A DNA stretch of 64,000 nucleotides from the NCBI RefSeq assembly GCF_003073045.1, contig NC_037596.1, positions 30,326,184 to 30,390,183 of the forward strand, read 5' to 3'. Below the pieces are notes generated by a model, which searched no databases, was not told the DNA's origin, and saw nothing but the letters and a program-made list of their open reading frames with translations. Position numbers and translations under genes: made by a program. Below are positions 1 to 11,150 of the stretch, in pieces; within the stretch, counting starts at the first letter, position 1, and each line of letters begins with the position of its first letter. Origin of the DNA: Pomacea canaliculata. Taxonomy: Eukaryota > Mollusca > Gastropoda > Architaenioglossa > Ampullariidae.

Positions 1-1017
1 CTCCTGAATAACCATAAAACTCACAGGGATACGGCGTTGATTTTGGTTTTCCAACCAAAGCGCCAATAATCTGTCCATCTCAATAATAAGCCCACTACGT
101 TGCTTTGTTATCACTGTCGCTGTAAGTCGGAATGAGTGTCGTAACCACGAAACGACGTAACTCGATACCGTCGTAACCCGAGGACTACCTGTATATGTCC
201 ACCTTTCTCAGCATTTCAATATAACAGTACTTTAATAATATGTACTCCCCTAGAAAATGTATGTTGGTATGCGCGATAACGTTTTCGGTAATACAAATTA
301 TGCCCATATGCAGTAAGTTAAAATTACGAAAACAACAATTATTCTAAAATCAGAACTTTAAATCTTTAGACTGGTTAACGATGGTTAAAATGGAATGAAG
401 AAAAAATAAAATAGCGAGTGAAGAAAACGATTAATAGTGATTAGAATTCGATCACGCTTACCCGAAAGAGGGGTCCTTCGTCTATTCGAATTCTTACAAG
501 CCAAAACTTCTTCATTAGCTCATCCTTTGAAATTTCATGGAAGGACAATGTTGGACATTTATAGGCCTTAACTGTACGTTGAGGTACACAGCAAATTCGA
601 TTATCATTTTTATTTGTAAGAACCCTCATGCTTGAAGAATGCTAGGAGTATAAACAGCAGACAGCAAAACCTGAAGTGGCCTCACATACTTGCTGGGTGA
701 AGTTCGTAACGTGCTGGGTGAAGGTCGTCTGCATGCATAATTCTCCGAAATAGCGGATAAGTATCCCTGGAACATCTCTCATACTTACTAAAACAATAAT
801 GTCAATGCATGAATCTCCAAAAGCGTGTATTCGAACGAATAACCAACTCACCGATTAGAAAGACAAAAAAAAAAAACAAAAAAAAAAAAAAAAAAAAAAA
901 ATGACATGATAGTGTCTATTGTAAATCAACAGAGGAACAGAAATGTTTTGATTTTCAAGTCTGTAGGTAATAAGATTTGCTGTAGCTCGTTACGAAATCC
1001 CTTTCATGGTTGATTAG
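1..1017 (+). other. Intron 1 of gene A (3' part)
   Basis: No coding exon seen. From about 740 onward it matches the 3' part of intron 1 in genes B, D and E (for example the stretch before 850 and the block before the acceptor at 1017). A poly(A) run lies at about 866-900. Nothing recognised in bases 1-640. Confidence 0.6.
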
Positions 1018-1856
1018 ATGCACAGCTGCAAGTCCGGCTTGTGAATGGAACTGCCCCGTGGAATGGTCTCCTTGAGGTGTTGTACAGAGGAACATGGAGT
1101 CCAGTGCGTTGCCAAAGCTTTAGAAAACAAGAGACACAGGTGGTCTGCAGGATGCTGGGCTTCAACACGTGTGTAATGTTTTGTGATCTTGCGCCTATCT
1201 GCTGTGCAGTTATATTTGTTTTTTCATGTTATATTCACGATAAACAGACAATATACTACAGTTTCTTAAGCGGTCATTTTACTTTCGTCTTATTCTAACC
1301 ACTGAGCTCCATACCGATTCGAGATCTTTTTATATAAGATGCAATAAGATAAAAATGTTGATGCAAAAGCACTTGTGTGTCTGTGTGTAAGTGTGTGATT
1401 TGTTTACAAACATTAAATGGGACAATTAAGTAATATCAAAAGCAAGTAGACATAAAATAATGAAACAAGTTTATAAATATGTCGTTTGTACTAATTAACA
1501 AATATCGACTAATTTAGTCTATTATTAATTACAGATAATAAAAGAAATGCGCATGCATCCATATTGTTTTGTGAAAAGTGTTGATTTTGACTGCGACTTG
1601 TGAGTATATATTAAAATATCCTTTTGTTAAGTCGGTTAATTCTATAGATAAAAACAGACAAATGCACAAACATACCTTTTGTCAAACAGGTCGCAAGTTT
1701 ATACCGCTTCCATAGAGAAATTGGCCATCAGCTTCAACGATATCCTGTTTAACCTGAGGTGTACAGGCGAGGAGACCAGCTTAGAGAAGTGTAGTGATAC
1801 AGAGATTAGCAGTAACGCCTGGTGCCGCAATATCGTTGCTATCACCTGCAACTCAA
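1018..1856 (+). CDS. Gene A SRCR1 domain (exons 1018-1168 and 1690-1856)
   Basis: The first exon reads VRLVNGTAPWNG, LEVLYRGTW and VVCRMLGFNT, the standard N-terminal half of an SRCR domain. The second continues LRCTGEETSLEKC and ends AITCNS, the C-terminal half with paired cysteines. Phases fit (1 in, 2 between, 1 out). The first cysteine is displaced by one residue (PVRC, where paralogs have TVC), which may disturb the first disulphide. The intron donor is GTGTGTAAT. Confidence 0.82.
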
Positions 1857-4800
1857 GTAAGAATCTGTTGTTTCTATTCTGTTGTTTGTTGTGTCGCATT
1901 ATGTATCCTTAAATGGAGAAAAAGAAACATTGACGCATTTACCGTTTTTTATGAGAGATTTCCTTACAAAAGAGATATCAAGCATGCAAGAATATCTAGA
2001 GATTAGGTAAAACACATGATGTATCTTCACAACAATTAAAATGATAGGACTTAACAATATTGCAACGAATCTGAATTATATAAATGACTTTTTTCCTCTT
2101 TGTTGATGTAGAAACTGTTTTGTCTGCACAAATCAGCAAACGTATAAAGATCTAGTAAATATCTGACGACTTGTTACAGAAAACATACAAGTGCGATTGA
2201 TGGATATTCACGACATCGCACCTAACAGACTTGAGGTAAAGATACACATCGGAGTTGGTGAATGGCAGACACTGTGTGTGTTGTCTAACCTCACTGCCAG
2301 GGTCGTCTGTAGACAGCTCGGCTTACCATGGTAAGTTCTTTTCTCCTGTTAATGAACTAGTCTGTAAAAGGATGATGAATAGATTTACTGAAATTACACA
2401 GTTTAATTGAATGAACTATCAACCTTGCTAATCATTAAATGCTGATTTTGAAACTTTACATTTTACACACACAGCTAAACACATGTGTAACAATGTTCAC
2501 CTGTTACTCCATCCATCCATTTCTTCTTTATTCTCAATATATCCCTTTAGAAGGAAAATGCTTGACATGAGTTACTTTAGATGTAACAAAATATATCTTA
2601 TATATTTATATACAGTAGTGCAATAAATAAATATCTATCTACATAAATACTGGTCTATGAATGCAGACTGTTGTCGACTGAATTATACCATGATCTACTT
2701 ATTTATCTAACCTTGCACGATACGGACGCATAGCATAAAAGTTCTTCTGAGTTAAGAACACCTGAAGCATTTTAATTAAGCATTAATTATTATCAGAACA
2801 ATTGTTTTAAGCAAAAGGTAATATGCAATGTGTAGGCTTAGTGCGAGGACGTTTGTATATGAAGACTTTACGATGCGTGGTCATTTCTCACCTTGCCTTG
2901 GGAATGAGACTAGCATCATTGAGTGTCAGCATCAGAAGTCTAGTTACGGACTCTGCCATGATTACAACATCATTTGCACTGACTGTAAGAACTTCTATTT
3001 TACAAAAGTAAAACTCATCAACGTTTGTGCAATTTGTATGTTAGATTTAACGAATGAAATTACCTGTTTTGCATATGTAATACAGAAATAAAATATTGTA
3101 ACTGTTTCCAGTCTCATATTCCACTAAATGTGTAAATCTTTTCCGCAAATGCAACCAACTAAAGGGATGCAACTTTATATTTTAAACAAATTGCTACTAC
3201 TGCCTATTTAACCGTATATGCTTTATTTTATTATTCTATTTTAATTTGAAATTCTTTTTATAATCTAAATATTTTAAAAAATGCACTAGGTGATAAGTCT
3301 TATCTTTATACTCCTCTTCTACCTTTTTTATATATGGTTCTTACCCATACTGGTTTTTTTACCCTGTCACTTCATTTGTAGAGGGCCGGTAGTTCGGCGT
3401 TGTTGTTAGTTTTGGCGGGATCGGCATGCGAAGAAGTGACGGAAAGTTACGATCGCGAAAAGATCGCAAGTCTTACCCCTTCCCAGAGGTATATAGGGCA
3501 GAGCTGAGACGAAAGTGGAGAGGAGGCGTCGGCTGAGAGAGATGTGACATGTGACAGTAAGGGACAGACTGACTTTTAGCGCCTCTGGCGATGTGGAGCA
3601 GCCGTGGCCATTGTACTAGCCTTTGTATTAAAGAGTTGTGCAACTGATGACAAGCTCCTGCCTTTCTGGTTTGAGTGCTGGACTGTTGTGGTCATTGTTC
3701 AACCCCCCCCCCATTCGGTTACACATTCAATAAAAATGAGGTTCAGTTTGAGTCACACCTAATATCATTTTAGAAACCTAACGGAAAAAGAATAATTAAT
3801 ATCGTTTATGTTAAATAAAGAAAATATAATAATTGATTAGAAAAAACAAAAAGATTTTATTTTTTGATGCCGTGAGTAAAAAAAGGGGGTATCGATGTAA
3901 TACTTTGCTCTGCTTAACAGGCGTTTATTACATTTTTTGCTGTAGAACATGTAAGGAGTGATAGACATGACGTAGTTAGCCACATCTTTCTGCCGACAAA
4001 AATTAATTTTTAGTTTAATGCCGTTAACAATTTCAAGTGTTTTTTACAGCTCCTGTCAACATCCACACAAATAGTGGCAGTTATCCTTTAATGGAGGAAA
4101 CAAATGCTACTTTAAAGTGTGCGAGCGATGAGCGGTCTGATGTAATAAAGTACACGTGGCCAGAAAATGCAGGCGGGTTCCCTGATGGCAGTAGCCTGAT
4201 CATCACTAGAGTGACTAGGGAACATCATGGAAGGCGAGTGAGGTGTGAGGTGATGTACAGTGATGGGGAAGTTGTCTCCAGCGACAGAATGCAATTACAG
4301 GTTTACTGTGAGTATTGGGATCCACCTGCAATGAATGGTGTGAAAATGTGTTGTCTTATTCAGCGTTTCAAGTTAAAGATTCGCTAAATACGGACTAAAA
4401 AAAAAAATAAGTGACTAGGCTACTAGTGAAAAAGGTTTATGTACATGCTGTCATTAGTTGATCTTTTTTTCAGTGCGTGCGTGTGTTTGTATGTGTCTAT
4501 GCAAAGCTTTGAAGAGGTGTCAACAGAAATGGTTATTTTGTTTAAAGGGAGATGTCAAAAATAAATAAAGTCCACTCTCAGACACCTTAGTCTGATTGAA
4601 TAGATGATATGTGCGACGAATCACGTTCTATCGGCTTGTTTACAGATCGCCCGGTTATCAGGATAACACGGAGTGACAATCAGGGTCAGCCACTGTCCAC
4701 CTACACTGAGGTCATCAAGGGTCACAATGTGACGTTTGTGTGTGACGCTGACAGCAACCCGCCTCCTGCTTCCATCACGTGGTCAGGGAAAGTAAACAGC

Positions 4801-4942
4801 ACTACTGGGGAGCTACACATCATAGCAGCAGAGCAGACGACACACGACGGTAACTACACGTGTACCGTGGTCACTGAAACAGTTGATGATGACGAACGTC
4901 TCCCACTGACAGCATCTGACCAGCTTGCTATTATCATTAAAG
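1018..4942 (+). CDS. Gene A: SRCR-SRCR-Ig-Ig receptor-like gene (5' end outside window; carries a stop)
   Basis: Exons deduced by splice sites, phase and paralog comparison: 1018-1168, 1690-1856, 2180-2330, 2818-2984, 4050-4307, 4646-4942 (about 397 codons). The order is SRCR1 (two exons), SRCR2 (two exons), IgA, IgB. The signal-peptide exon must lie upstream, since genes B, D and E place it 2-3 kb before the first SRCR exon. The product would be an extracellular recognition protein; the ligand is unknown. An in-frame TAA at 2819-2821, right after the exon-4 acceptor, would end translation inside SRCR2, so the gene may be a recent pseudogene or allele. A downstream terminal exon is possible at 9973-10133. 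Exon identification is strong; gene function is uncertain. Confidence 0.72.
2180..2984 (+). CDS. Gene A SRCR2 domain (exons 2180-2330 and 2818-2984), with premature TAA
   Basis: The first exon ends with LTARVVCRQLGLPW, typical of the SRCR middle; the second carries CLGNETSIIECQ and the last cysteines. Joining TG|G across the intron gives tryptophan, and the next codon is TAA (2819-2821), where genes B and D have TAT. The remaining frame of the exon is open, so the lesion looks recent or is a sequence error. Confidence 0.72.
3377..3723. mobile_element. Solo-LTR-like insertion in gene A intron
   Basis: The 347-bp insert starts TGTAGAGGG and ends GGTTACA, the TG...CA ends of an LTR. It is flanked by CATT on both sides (3373-3376 and 3724-3727). 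Genes B and D lack it at the same intron position, reading straight through CTTCATT. A TATATAG box (about 3491) and a GTATTAAAG stretch near the 3' end fit an LTR promoter and polyadenylation region. No internal coding part remains. Confidence 0.75.
4050..4307 (+). CDS. Gene A IgA domain exon
   Basis: A 258-nt exon in phase 1-1 encoding one Ig domain: core cysteines in NATLKC and RVRCEV, core tryptophan in [10 protein letters not shown]. It starts after TTTTTACAG and ends before GTGAGT. NAT is a possible N-glycosylation site. Confidence 0.85.
4646..4942 (+). CDS. Gene A IgB domain exon
   Basis: A 297-nt exon in phase 1-1 encoding an I-set-like Ig domain: [19 protein letters not shown] supplies the first core cysteine and the tryptophan, and [10 protein letters not shown] supplies the second cysteine with the YxC motif. 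Acidic DDD residues lie near the C-terminal end. Donor is AAAG|GTAATA. Confidence 0.87.
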
Positions 4943-5483
4943 GTAATATTGTCTTTATATCTCTCGCAACGATACGTATTGTATATTATCTGCCAGTGAT
5001 AAGAGATACTGTATTTAGAAACACAGTCTTTTTTGTTTTGTTTGTAAAAATGTCATAGAAAGAATGTAGATTTTACTCACTATGTAATTAGTCCTGTTTT
5101 CTTGATATTTTTAAGTTTTTAGTGAAGAAGCATAGTTATAAGCACACGCTACAAAAACTATACAGTGAAAGTAGTTAATGCACTTTCACATTATTATCTG
5201 TCGTTACCAGCATATTTAAACTTCTGTTATTGTTTTAGCAGCATATTGCTAAAATAATTATTAAAATCCAAGGGTGTGGTCCTTGTGAACCTAAAGCAAC
5301 AGAGCAAGTTAAAAGATATTCTGTACTGTTCTGTGGAAAAATCTTTGCAGTTTATCGCGTTTTCGATTCTTCAGAAAAAAAGAAAGAGACATTAAGTGAT
5401 TTCATTAGAGAATCAATTTGCTACATTTATAGATAAAACACCCTTATGGTTGAATAACTGGAAAATCAAAATGAAAACAGGTA

Positions 5484-6348
5484 CAGTGATACCTCGGTTC
5501 TCGAACATAATTCGTTCCGGGAGGACGGTCGAGAACCAAATTGTTCGAGAACCGAAGCAATGAAACCCATAGGAAATAATGGAAACTGGATTAATTCGTT
5601 CCAAGCCCCAGAAAATGCCTATTTACTGGCCTAATTTGTATATAATATGTAGAAAAACATGAGTTTCAACAAGAAATAAGAAATAAAAGTGTATTTATTA
5701 AAACAAAAAACAAAAAAATAAAATGTACTGTACAGTACAGTACAGTAAATTGTGTTTCATTTACTGTACCTGTACCAAACTTTATGGCAGGAGGGAATGA
5801 ATGTGGAGGGAGGAGGGAAGGGGGATGTTTATTGTTTTGAAGGGGAGTCCTCCTCAATAAAAACAGAGGGTAACTGCTCTTCGGGTGCTTCTGTTCTCTG
5901 TATCTTTTGCTGAGGAGAATCAGAATCTTGCTCTGCAGTTGCTTGTCTGATTTCTTTACGGAAGAATTTGTCAATTGTTTGCTGTTTTTTTCTCCTTTGC
6001 AAAATTTTGCGGAAAGTGGACATAACATTGTCATTAAAAATGTTAACTGCTCTATTTGCTACCACTTTATCAGTGTGATGTTGTTCAACAAAATTTGCGA
6101 TTTCTGCCCATTTTGCACACATTTCATGACTCTCTCCACAAAAACGTGACTCTCTCTCTCTCTGCACTCACACTGATGACGCAAGCAAGGCGCGCTGGGC
6201 AGAATGAACGCCATTCGGCTCATCTCGGACGTTCGGCTGTTCGAGTTCCAAATATTTGTTCGGATTCCAAGACAAAATATTCTCGAATTTCCTGGTCGAA
6301 TACCGATTTGGTCGAAAGTCAAGGCGTTCGAGAACCGAGGTATCACTG
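5484..6348 (-). mobile_element. pogo/Tigger-type DNA transposon, non-autonomous
   Basis: An 865-bp element with perfect 23-bp terminal inverted repeats (CAGTGATACCTCGG..., 5484-5506 and 6326-6348) and TA target duplications at 5482-5483 and 6349-6350. The paralogous position in the gene C duplicate (about 39372) is empty. A minus-strand reading frame inside resembles the C-terminal part of Tigger-family transposases; most of the transposase is missing. Confidence 0.85.
5829..6167 (-). pseudogene. Tigger-like transposase C-terminal fragment
   Basis: A minus-strand frame of 112 codons with KWAEIANFVEQHH, an FND motif and a basic RRKKQQTIDKFF stretch, as at the C-terminal ends of pogo/Tigger transposases. 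No DDE catalytic core is present, so it is a remnant inside the 865-bp element. Family placement is from memory of conserved motifs. Confidence 0.55.
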
Positions 6349-6740
6349 TACATGCATAGTGAGCGCAAAACTTGTTTTCATAATGACTAGAAGTTACTTA
6401 TGTCGCTGCGTACACCAGTATATCCCTTGCCAAACCTCTAGGGGTACGCGTACCACCGGTTGTGAACCGCGGGTTAGACGGCTTAGTCCCTGGCGTGCAG
6501 CCATACCGCCGGGGTCACGTGGGGTCACATACAGCATCAAAGCATTGACGGCGCAGGGCAACACTTTGTACACACCGGAGCAATTTGATTCGTAAAACAC
6601 ACACACACAAACACACACACACCACACACTCACACACATAGTATATCGTGTACCGATGCTGTCACATGCGTGGAGACATTTTTTTCGACTTTTGAAACTC
6701 CGATCGTAATGACGAGGAACATTTGAAACCTTCCTGCCGT

Positions 6741-8208
6741 GGTTTGCCCTGAGTGAAGGCTATGTTCTGACGACAGATTTCTTCTTTCGATAACGTGCGT
6801 GGGTAAGGATTTCACTTACTCTCTTCTGGCAGGTTGCTATGACAGCGCAGAAAAACATTTTTTGAACATGATGGCTCTGCCTTTAGCGTTTGATACAATT
6901 TGTAATAATATTCATTGATCAGTGAAGAATCACGTTTGATTACGATTAGTTTCTAGCAAAGTTTCGTTTTACATTTCACACATTATTGTGGAGAATCGCA
7001 GGAGTATTTTTATAGCAAGGAATTAAAATATACTCTCGATCATCCAAAATTAAACTTAATTAAATTTGTTTTGGTGCAGAGCTCTAAGCACTTCTGGTTA
7101 ACGAAACATTTAGTGGAATGGTCAGTTTGAAATATTGTACAAGGGAACATGGGGAACAGTCTGCACAGATGCTTTTGGGGAAGAAGAAGCCATTGGGGTC
7201 TGCAGGATGCTTGGCTTCAACAAGTAACATTTTGTTTATGATACTAGAATTTGTTAGCTCAAAGAAGGTAGGCTTACAGTCTGATTAGATAATAACGCCA
7301 TAACGTAATGGTGTGTATTAGTTATCTACATTAAAATAAAATTATTGTTTTTAAAATTCAAGAACTCTAAAACTAGAAGTCTAACATTTTCCTAGTCACC
7401 AACTTAGCTATATACACATTACATCAATGCTGAAAATTCATTGTTATCTGACCATACTATTATCACTTTGTTTGAAGTAGATCAACCGGGAAAACATCAT
7501 GCGTCTGTTTGGCCATCGTTCCTTCCTGTACTGGAGGAGTGGATTTTCTCACTGCTACAGTGATCTTCTTGCTCTGTCGGTAGAGATGTGACTTTTCACT
7601 TGTTGTACTTAAGCAACTTATTCTGGTTTGAATGCTACAAATTTCATAAACGAAACTTTACAAACTATTAATGCGTTTAATCAATTAGAATTTTTAAAAC
7701 TTTTTCTTTAAAAAAGTTCATTGCTCAGAGACTTACACTGAAATAGCAGACCATGAAAGTCATTTGAGTTGAATGTTTCACTCTGTATTTTCTTGTTTCA
7801 GAAATTGTCGGTTATCTCCCTTACCCAAGATGAGGACCTAACACACGTTCGCTCTACATGTGCTACAGTGTTCTACACAAAGAAGTCTACACAATGACAG
7901 AAACTGGGGTCTCCACACACAGCCTACACACAGATTTTAACTAAAGGAACAGGTCGAGGAAGTCATCAGATGAAATCCGGATTAACAACGACTGTGAGAA
8001 CACATCAGACTCTGTGACGACTGATAGCCTTGAAGATATGCTCGTCAATCTTTCAAAGCTTATAATAATACAGGAAAAACAATCTTAGCTTTCAAATAAT
8101 TATAACACTCGAAACGGTATTTGTATACCAAAGAAATGTGAAGACTATCAAAACAAAATATCCAAGATTATTGTAGCTGCTGCAGTATTGTTGTCAGTGA
8201 TAAATAAA
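6741..8208 (+). pseudogene. Decayed SRCR receptor unit, copy 1
   Basis: Remnants in order: the end of a leader exon (to about 6808, start codon deleted compared with 40198); an SRCR first-half exon (7080-7223) with a TAA codon and a one-base frameshift; a possible degenerate transmembrane exon (about 7481-7582, a TGGVDFLTATVIFLLC-like frame); a terminal tail exon starting at 7802 after TGTTTCAG; and an AATAAA at 8203-8208. Copy 2 at 40198-41666 shares both SRCR lesions, so the unit was already dead when duplicated. Confidence 0.6.
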
Positions 8209-9972
8209 TGTTGGTAACAAAACAAACCGCAAAATTTATTACAAAGAGAATGAGTCGACATCCTTGACTCTATGTGTAGATTGAAGACGGTTGAAGGCAT
8301 TAGCCTCTCAATCTTTTTTAATATCTTCTATTTGACTAGCAATTGTGCGTTGATTATTTCCTTCAAGTCACAGATGTAAATTATCTTTAGAAAACAATCT
8401 CTGCAGCAACGTGTGTCGACATTCCATCAGGAGCTCAGCCATCCCTTCATTACTAGATGGTGTGCAACAGTCAAATAAAACCTTTCTGCAGCTGTAACAA
8501 AAATATTCTCACTTGCGACATGCTGTAGCGCCTTACTTGTGCCGAGTACAAAGCTGACAAAGAACGTTAATCAGTGCTACACTATGTACTGTGATTACGT
8601 CCCTTGGTATACTTAATTATAATTTCTAGCTGCGATAATGGTCGCCTGTTGCTGACACAGGTACTCAGCTCAATGATACATGTTGTCTTTGCACGATAGT
8701 CATGATTGTATTCATGTATGAAAACACATCCATACACATATGTATCCGAACTTACAAAGAAAAATCACTTACACAAATTCTTTACGAGTTGTAAACACAA
8801 AGACGGACACAAACATTAAACAGCTGTACTCATAATGTTTCCTGCACTATAAAACACATTGTAAAAACATTGTTGATAATGCGTCTAGAATTGTATCACT
8901 GATCGACCACAACAAAGTTATTCTAGCAAGAGTAAAACAGTGAAAACGTTTGATTTGACAATGTGATCAGTCCGAGCACTTCAAGACCAATCAGTAAAAT
9001 ATTCTAGAGGTTGATATAACAATTGATTGGGTAACACAATTTTATTTGTATAAAAATGTGTCATTATACATTTTGCAATCACTTGTTCAATACTCCTTGT
9101 CTGTTAGTTGTGTTAAGTTGCCTAAGAGATCTGAAATGTAATACCAAACGAGGGTTTAGAAATTTTCAGAAAATGAAAAGTTTGTTGACTTATGAACATA
9201 AAGCACTCAGCATATCGAGCATGTGTCTGAGTAATAGCTGTTGATTATTTAAAAGGGCCAAGGTCCCAGTTGAGATGAATCCTATAAACCAAACATGACT
9301 AGTAATCAGTCACATTATACGTGTGAGGGGAAGTAACTTTGTAGCTAGGGTAACTGCGTCCAGACCCTTAGGGTCTATACAAGTGTGACGCAGACGACTT
9401 CCATTCATAAAGAGATTTCTTTACAAAAGAGTATCTTTCTTTGGATGTATCCATTAATCTTTTATTGCATATTATTATTGTTGTGAGGAGAAAAGATAAT
9501 GTCATTCTCATTTATGGAGACGAAAATCAAACCTAACGAGTGTTGTTACAGACACACTTCACATTTATGCATTTAATAAATACAACTGTTCTTTCCTACC
9601 AACAACAAAATACAAAGACCTACACTTGATTTTTCCTAATTGTTATGCTTCATCTTCGTTTGTTTTCATTTTTAATTGACAAATGATAAGCTATACCAAA
9701 TATGCACAGACAAGTATAGGTAAATTATAATTATTTTACTTCCATGACACATAGGCAGTTTCCCTTTCAGCCTTTAGATTGACTTCTAAAACAATTCTAC
9801 CAGTTACAACCCATGTCTCGACAGTACATATAGAACACCTCTGCAAGTTAAGGTACACAAAGCCAATCCAAAAGCAAGCCAGTGATTTTCTTCTGTCGGT
9901 CACCCATTCATCATTCTTATTATTTAGATAATAATTCAATGTTTCTTTCCAAACATCAAGTAATCTTAACAG
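8209..9972. other. Intergenic, duplicated receptor 3' flank
   Basis: Bases 8220-8700 resemble 32510-33240, 41690-41890 and 57240-57500, apparently the 3' flank of the receptor genes. Nothing recognised in about 8700-9970. Confidence 0.5.
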
Positions 9973-10133
9973 ATTTCTACGTAGAAAACGGGTTGAAAAA
10001 CTATCCTACCCAAGATGAGGACCTAACACACGTTCACTCTGCATGTGCTGAAAGAGCTACAGTGCTCTACACAAAGCAATTCACAGGAAAGAAAGAAACT
10101 AGAACCTTCACACACAGCCTAGATGCAGATTAA
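9973..10133 (+). CDS. Candidate terminal exon encoding a cytoplasmic-tail-like segment
   Basis: After an acceptor (CTTAACAG) a phase-1-compatible frame runs 53 codons to TAA: it includes NYPTQDEDLTHVHSAC, ERATVLYTKQF and THSLDAD. Diverged copies occur at 7802, 41260 and about 56780. It is hydrophilic with tyrosines, consistent with an intracellular tail, but no preceding membrane exon was found, and no inhibitory-type tyrosine motif is clear. It could belong to gene A or be a leftover of another unit. Confidence 0.4.
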
Positions 10134-10390
10134 AGGTTGCTAGCAAAATACAAATCACAAGGACTGTTAATTACAAAGATAATGAGTCCGACATGATTTA
10201 CTCTATGTTTGGATTAGAGACTGTTGTAGACATTAGCCTTTCTCAATCTTCTTTGACATCCTCCATTGTGACAAGTTCTCGCGCCTTGCTTGAGGCACGC
10301 GCAAAGCTGACAATTAAAGAACAATAACCAGTGCTCACGTGTATTACCTGATAGTAGTTCATTGCTTGTTGCTCTTTTGAGGAGCAAAGG

Positions 10391-10840
10391 GCCGCAACAA
10401 CACCTCGCTAGCGGACCCAGTATAGGGCAGCCGCCTTAAGTTGGGCCCAGGTGATTCCGAAGTCCTTTGCCTTGCTCTCTACTGTTCTTTTCCAAGTCTG
10501 CTTTGATCTTTCAACTCTCCTCTTTTCACTGAGTGTTGGAGTCAAGTGCCTGTCTGGCAACGGTGTCATCTGGTTTGCGCAGTGTTTGTCCTATCCAGCC
10601 TCATTTGCTCTTTTGAATTTCTTGGCTGAGGGCCTTCTGGTTGGTTCTTTTTCATAGGCTGCTGTTGAAGATTTTGTCAGGCCATCTTATCCCAAAATAT
10701 CGTGGAGGCATCGGTTGGTAAAGGTTTGGAGCTTGTTGTTGATGGCATTTGTCACTGTCCAGTTTTCAGAGCCATACCACACAGTAGGACTGTCTTCACA
10801 TTGGGTTGTGAAGACAGGAATACATCTGAGCTAAGTCAAA
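10391..10840 (-). mobile_element. LINE 3' fragment (reverse transcriptase C-terminal region), degenerate
   Basis: On the minus strand, broken frames contain INNKLQTFTNR, EKRRVERSKQTWKRTVES and ITWAQLKAAALYWVR, the C-terminal region of a non-LTR retrotransposon polyprotein. The better copy is 42283-43005. It is interrupted by stops. Confidence 0.65.
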
Positions 10841-11150
10841 CTGCAGTAAGTAATCACAGTAGACACTGCTGTCGGCCTGAATACTCGCTTTGAATTCTCC
10901 CTAATGTCACGTGAGATGCAAAGGTTTATTGATCGAATTTTTGTAATTATGTACTAATTGAAATAACATTTTCAAAGTAGTAACGACTGAAAGGCTTAAT
11001 AGTATGACTCGGTTGTGCGTTCATTAGGAAAAATATAAATCCTGGAATAGAAACCAGGTGCAATATTTTGTCCGAGTATCAGGGTCAAAGATAGAAGCGA
11101 ATAGATGAATAGAATAGAGTTTAGCCCTATTTACACTCGGTCATCCAATG

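Noticed and set aside
4112-4294. A 60-codon minus-strand frame opposite each IgA exon
   Set aside because: It recurs in every IgA copy only because the DNA is conserved; it crosses no independent signals and is explained by the sense exon.
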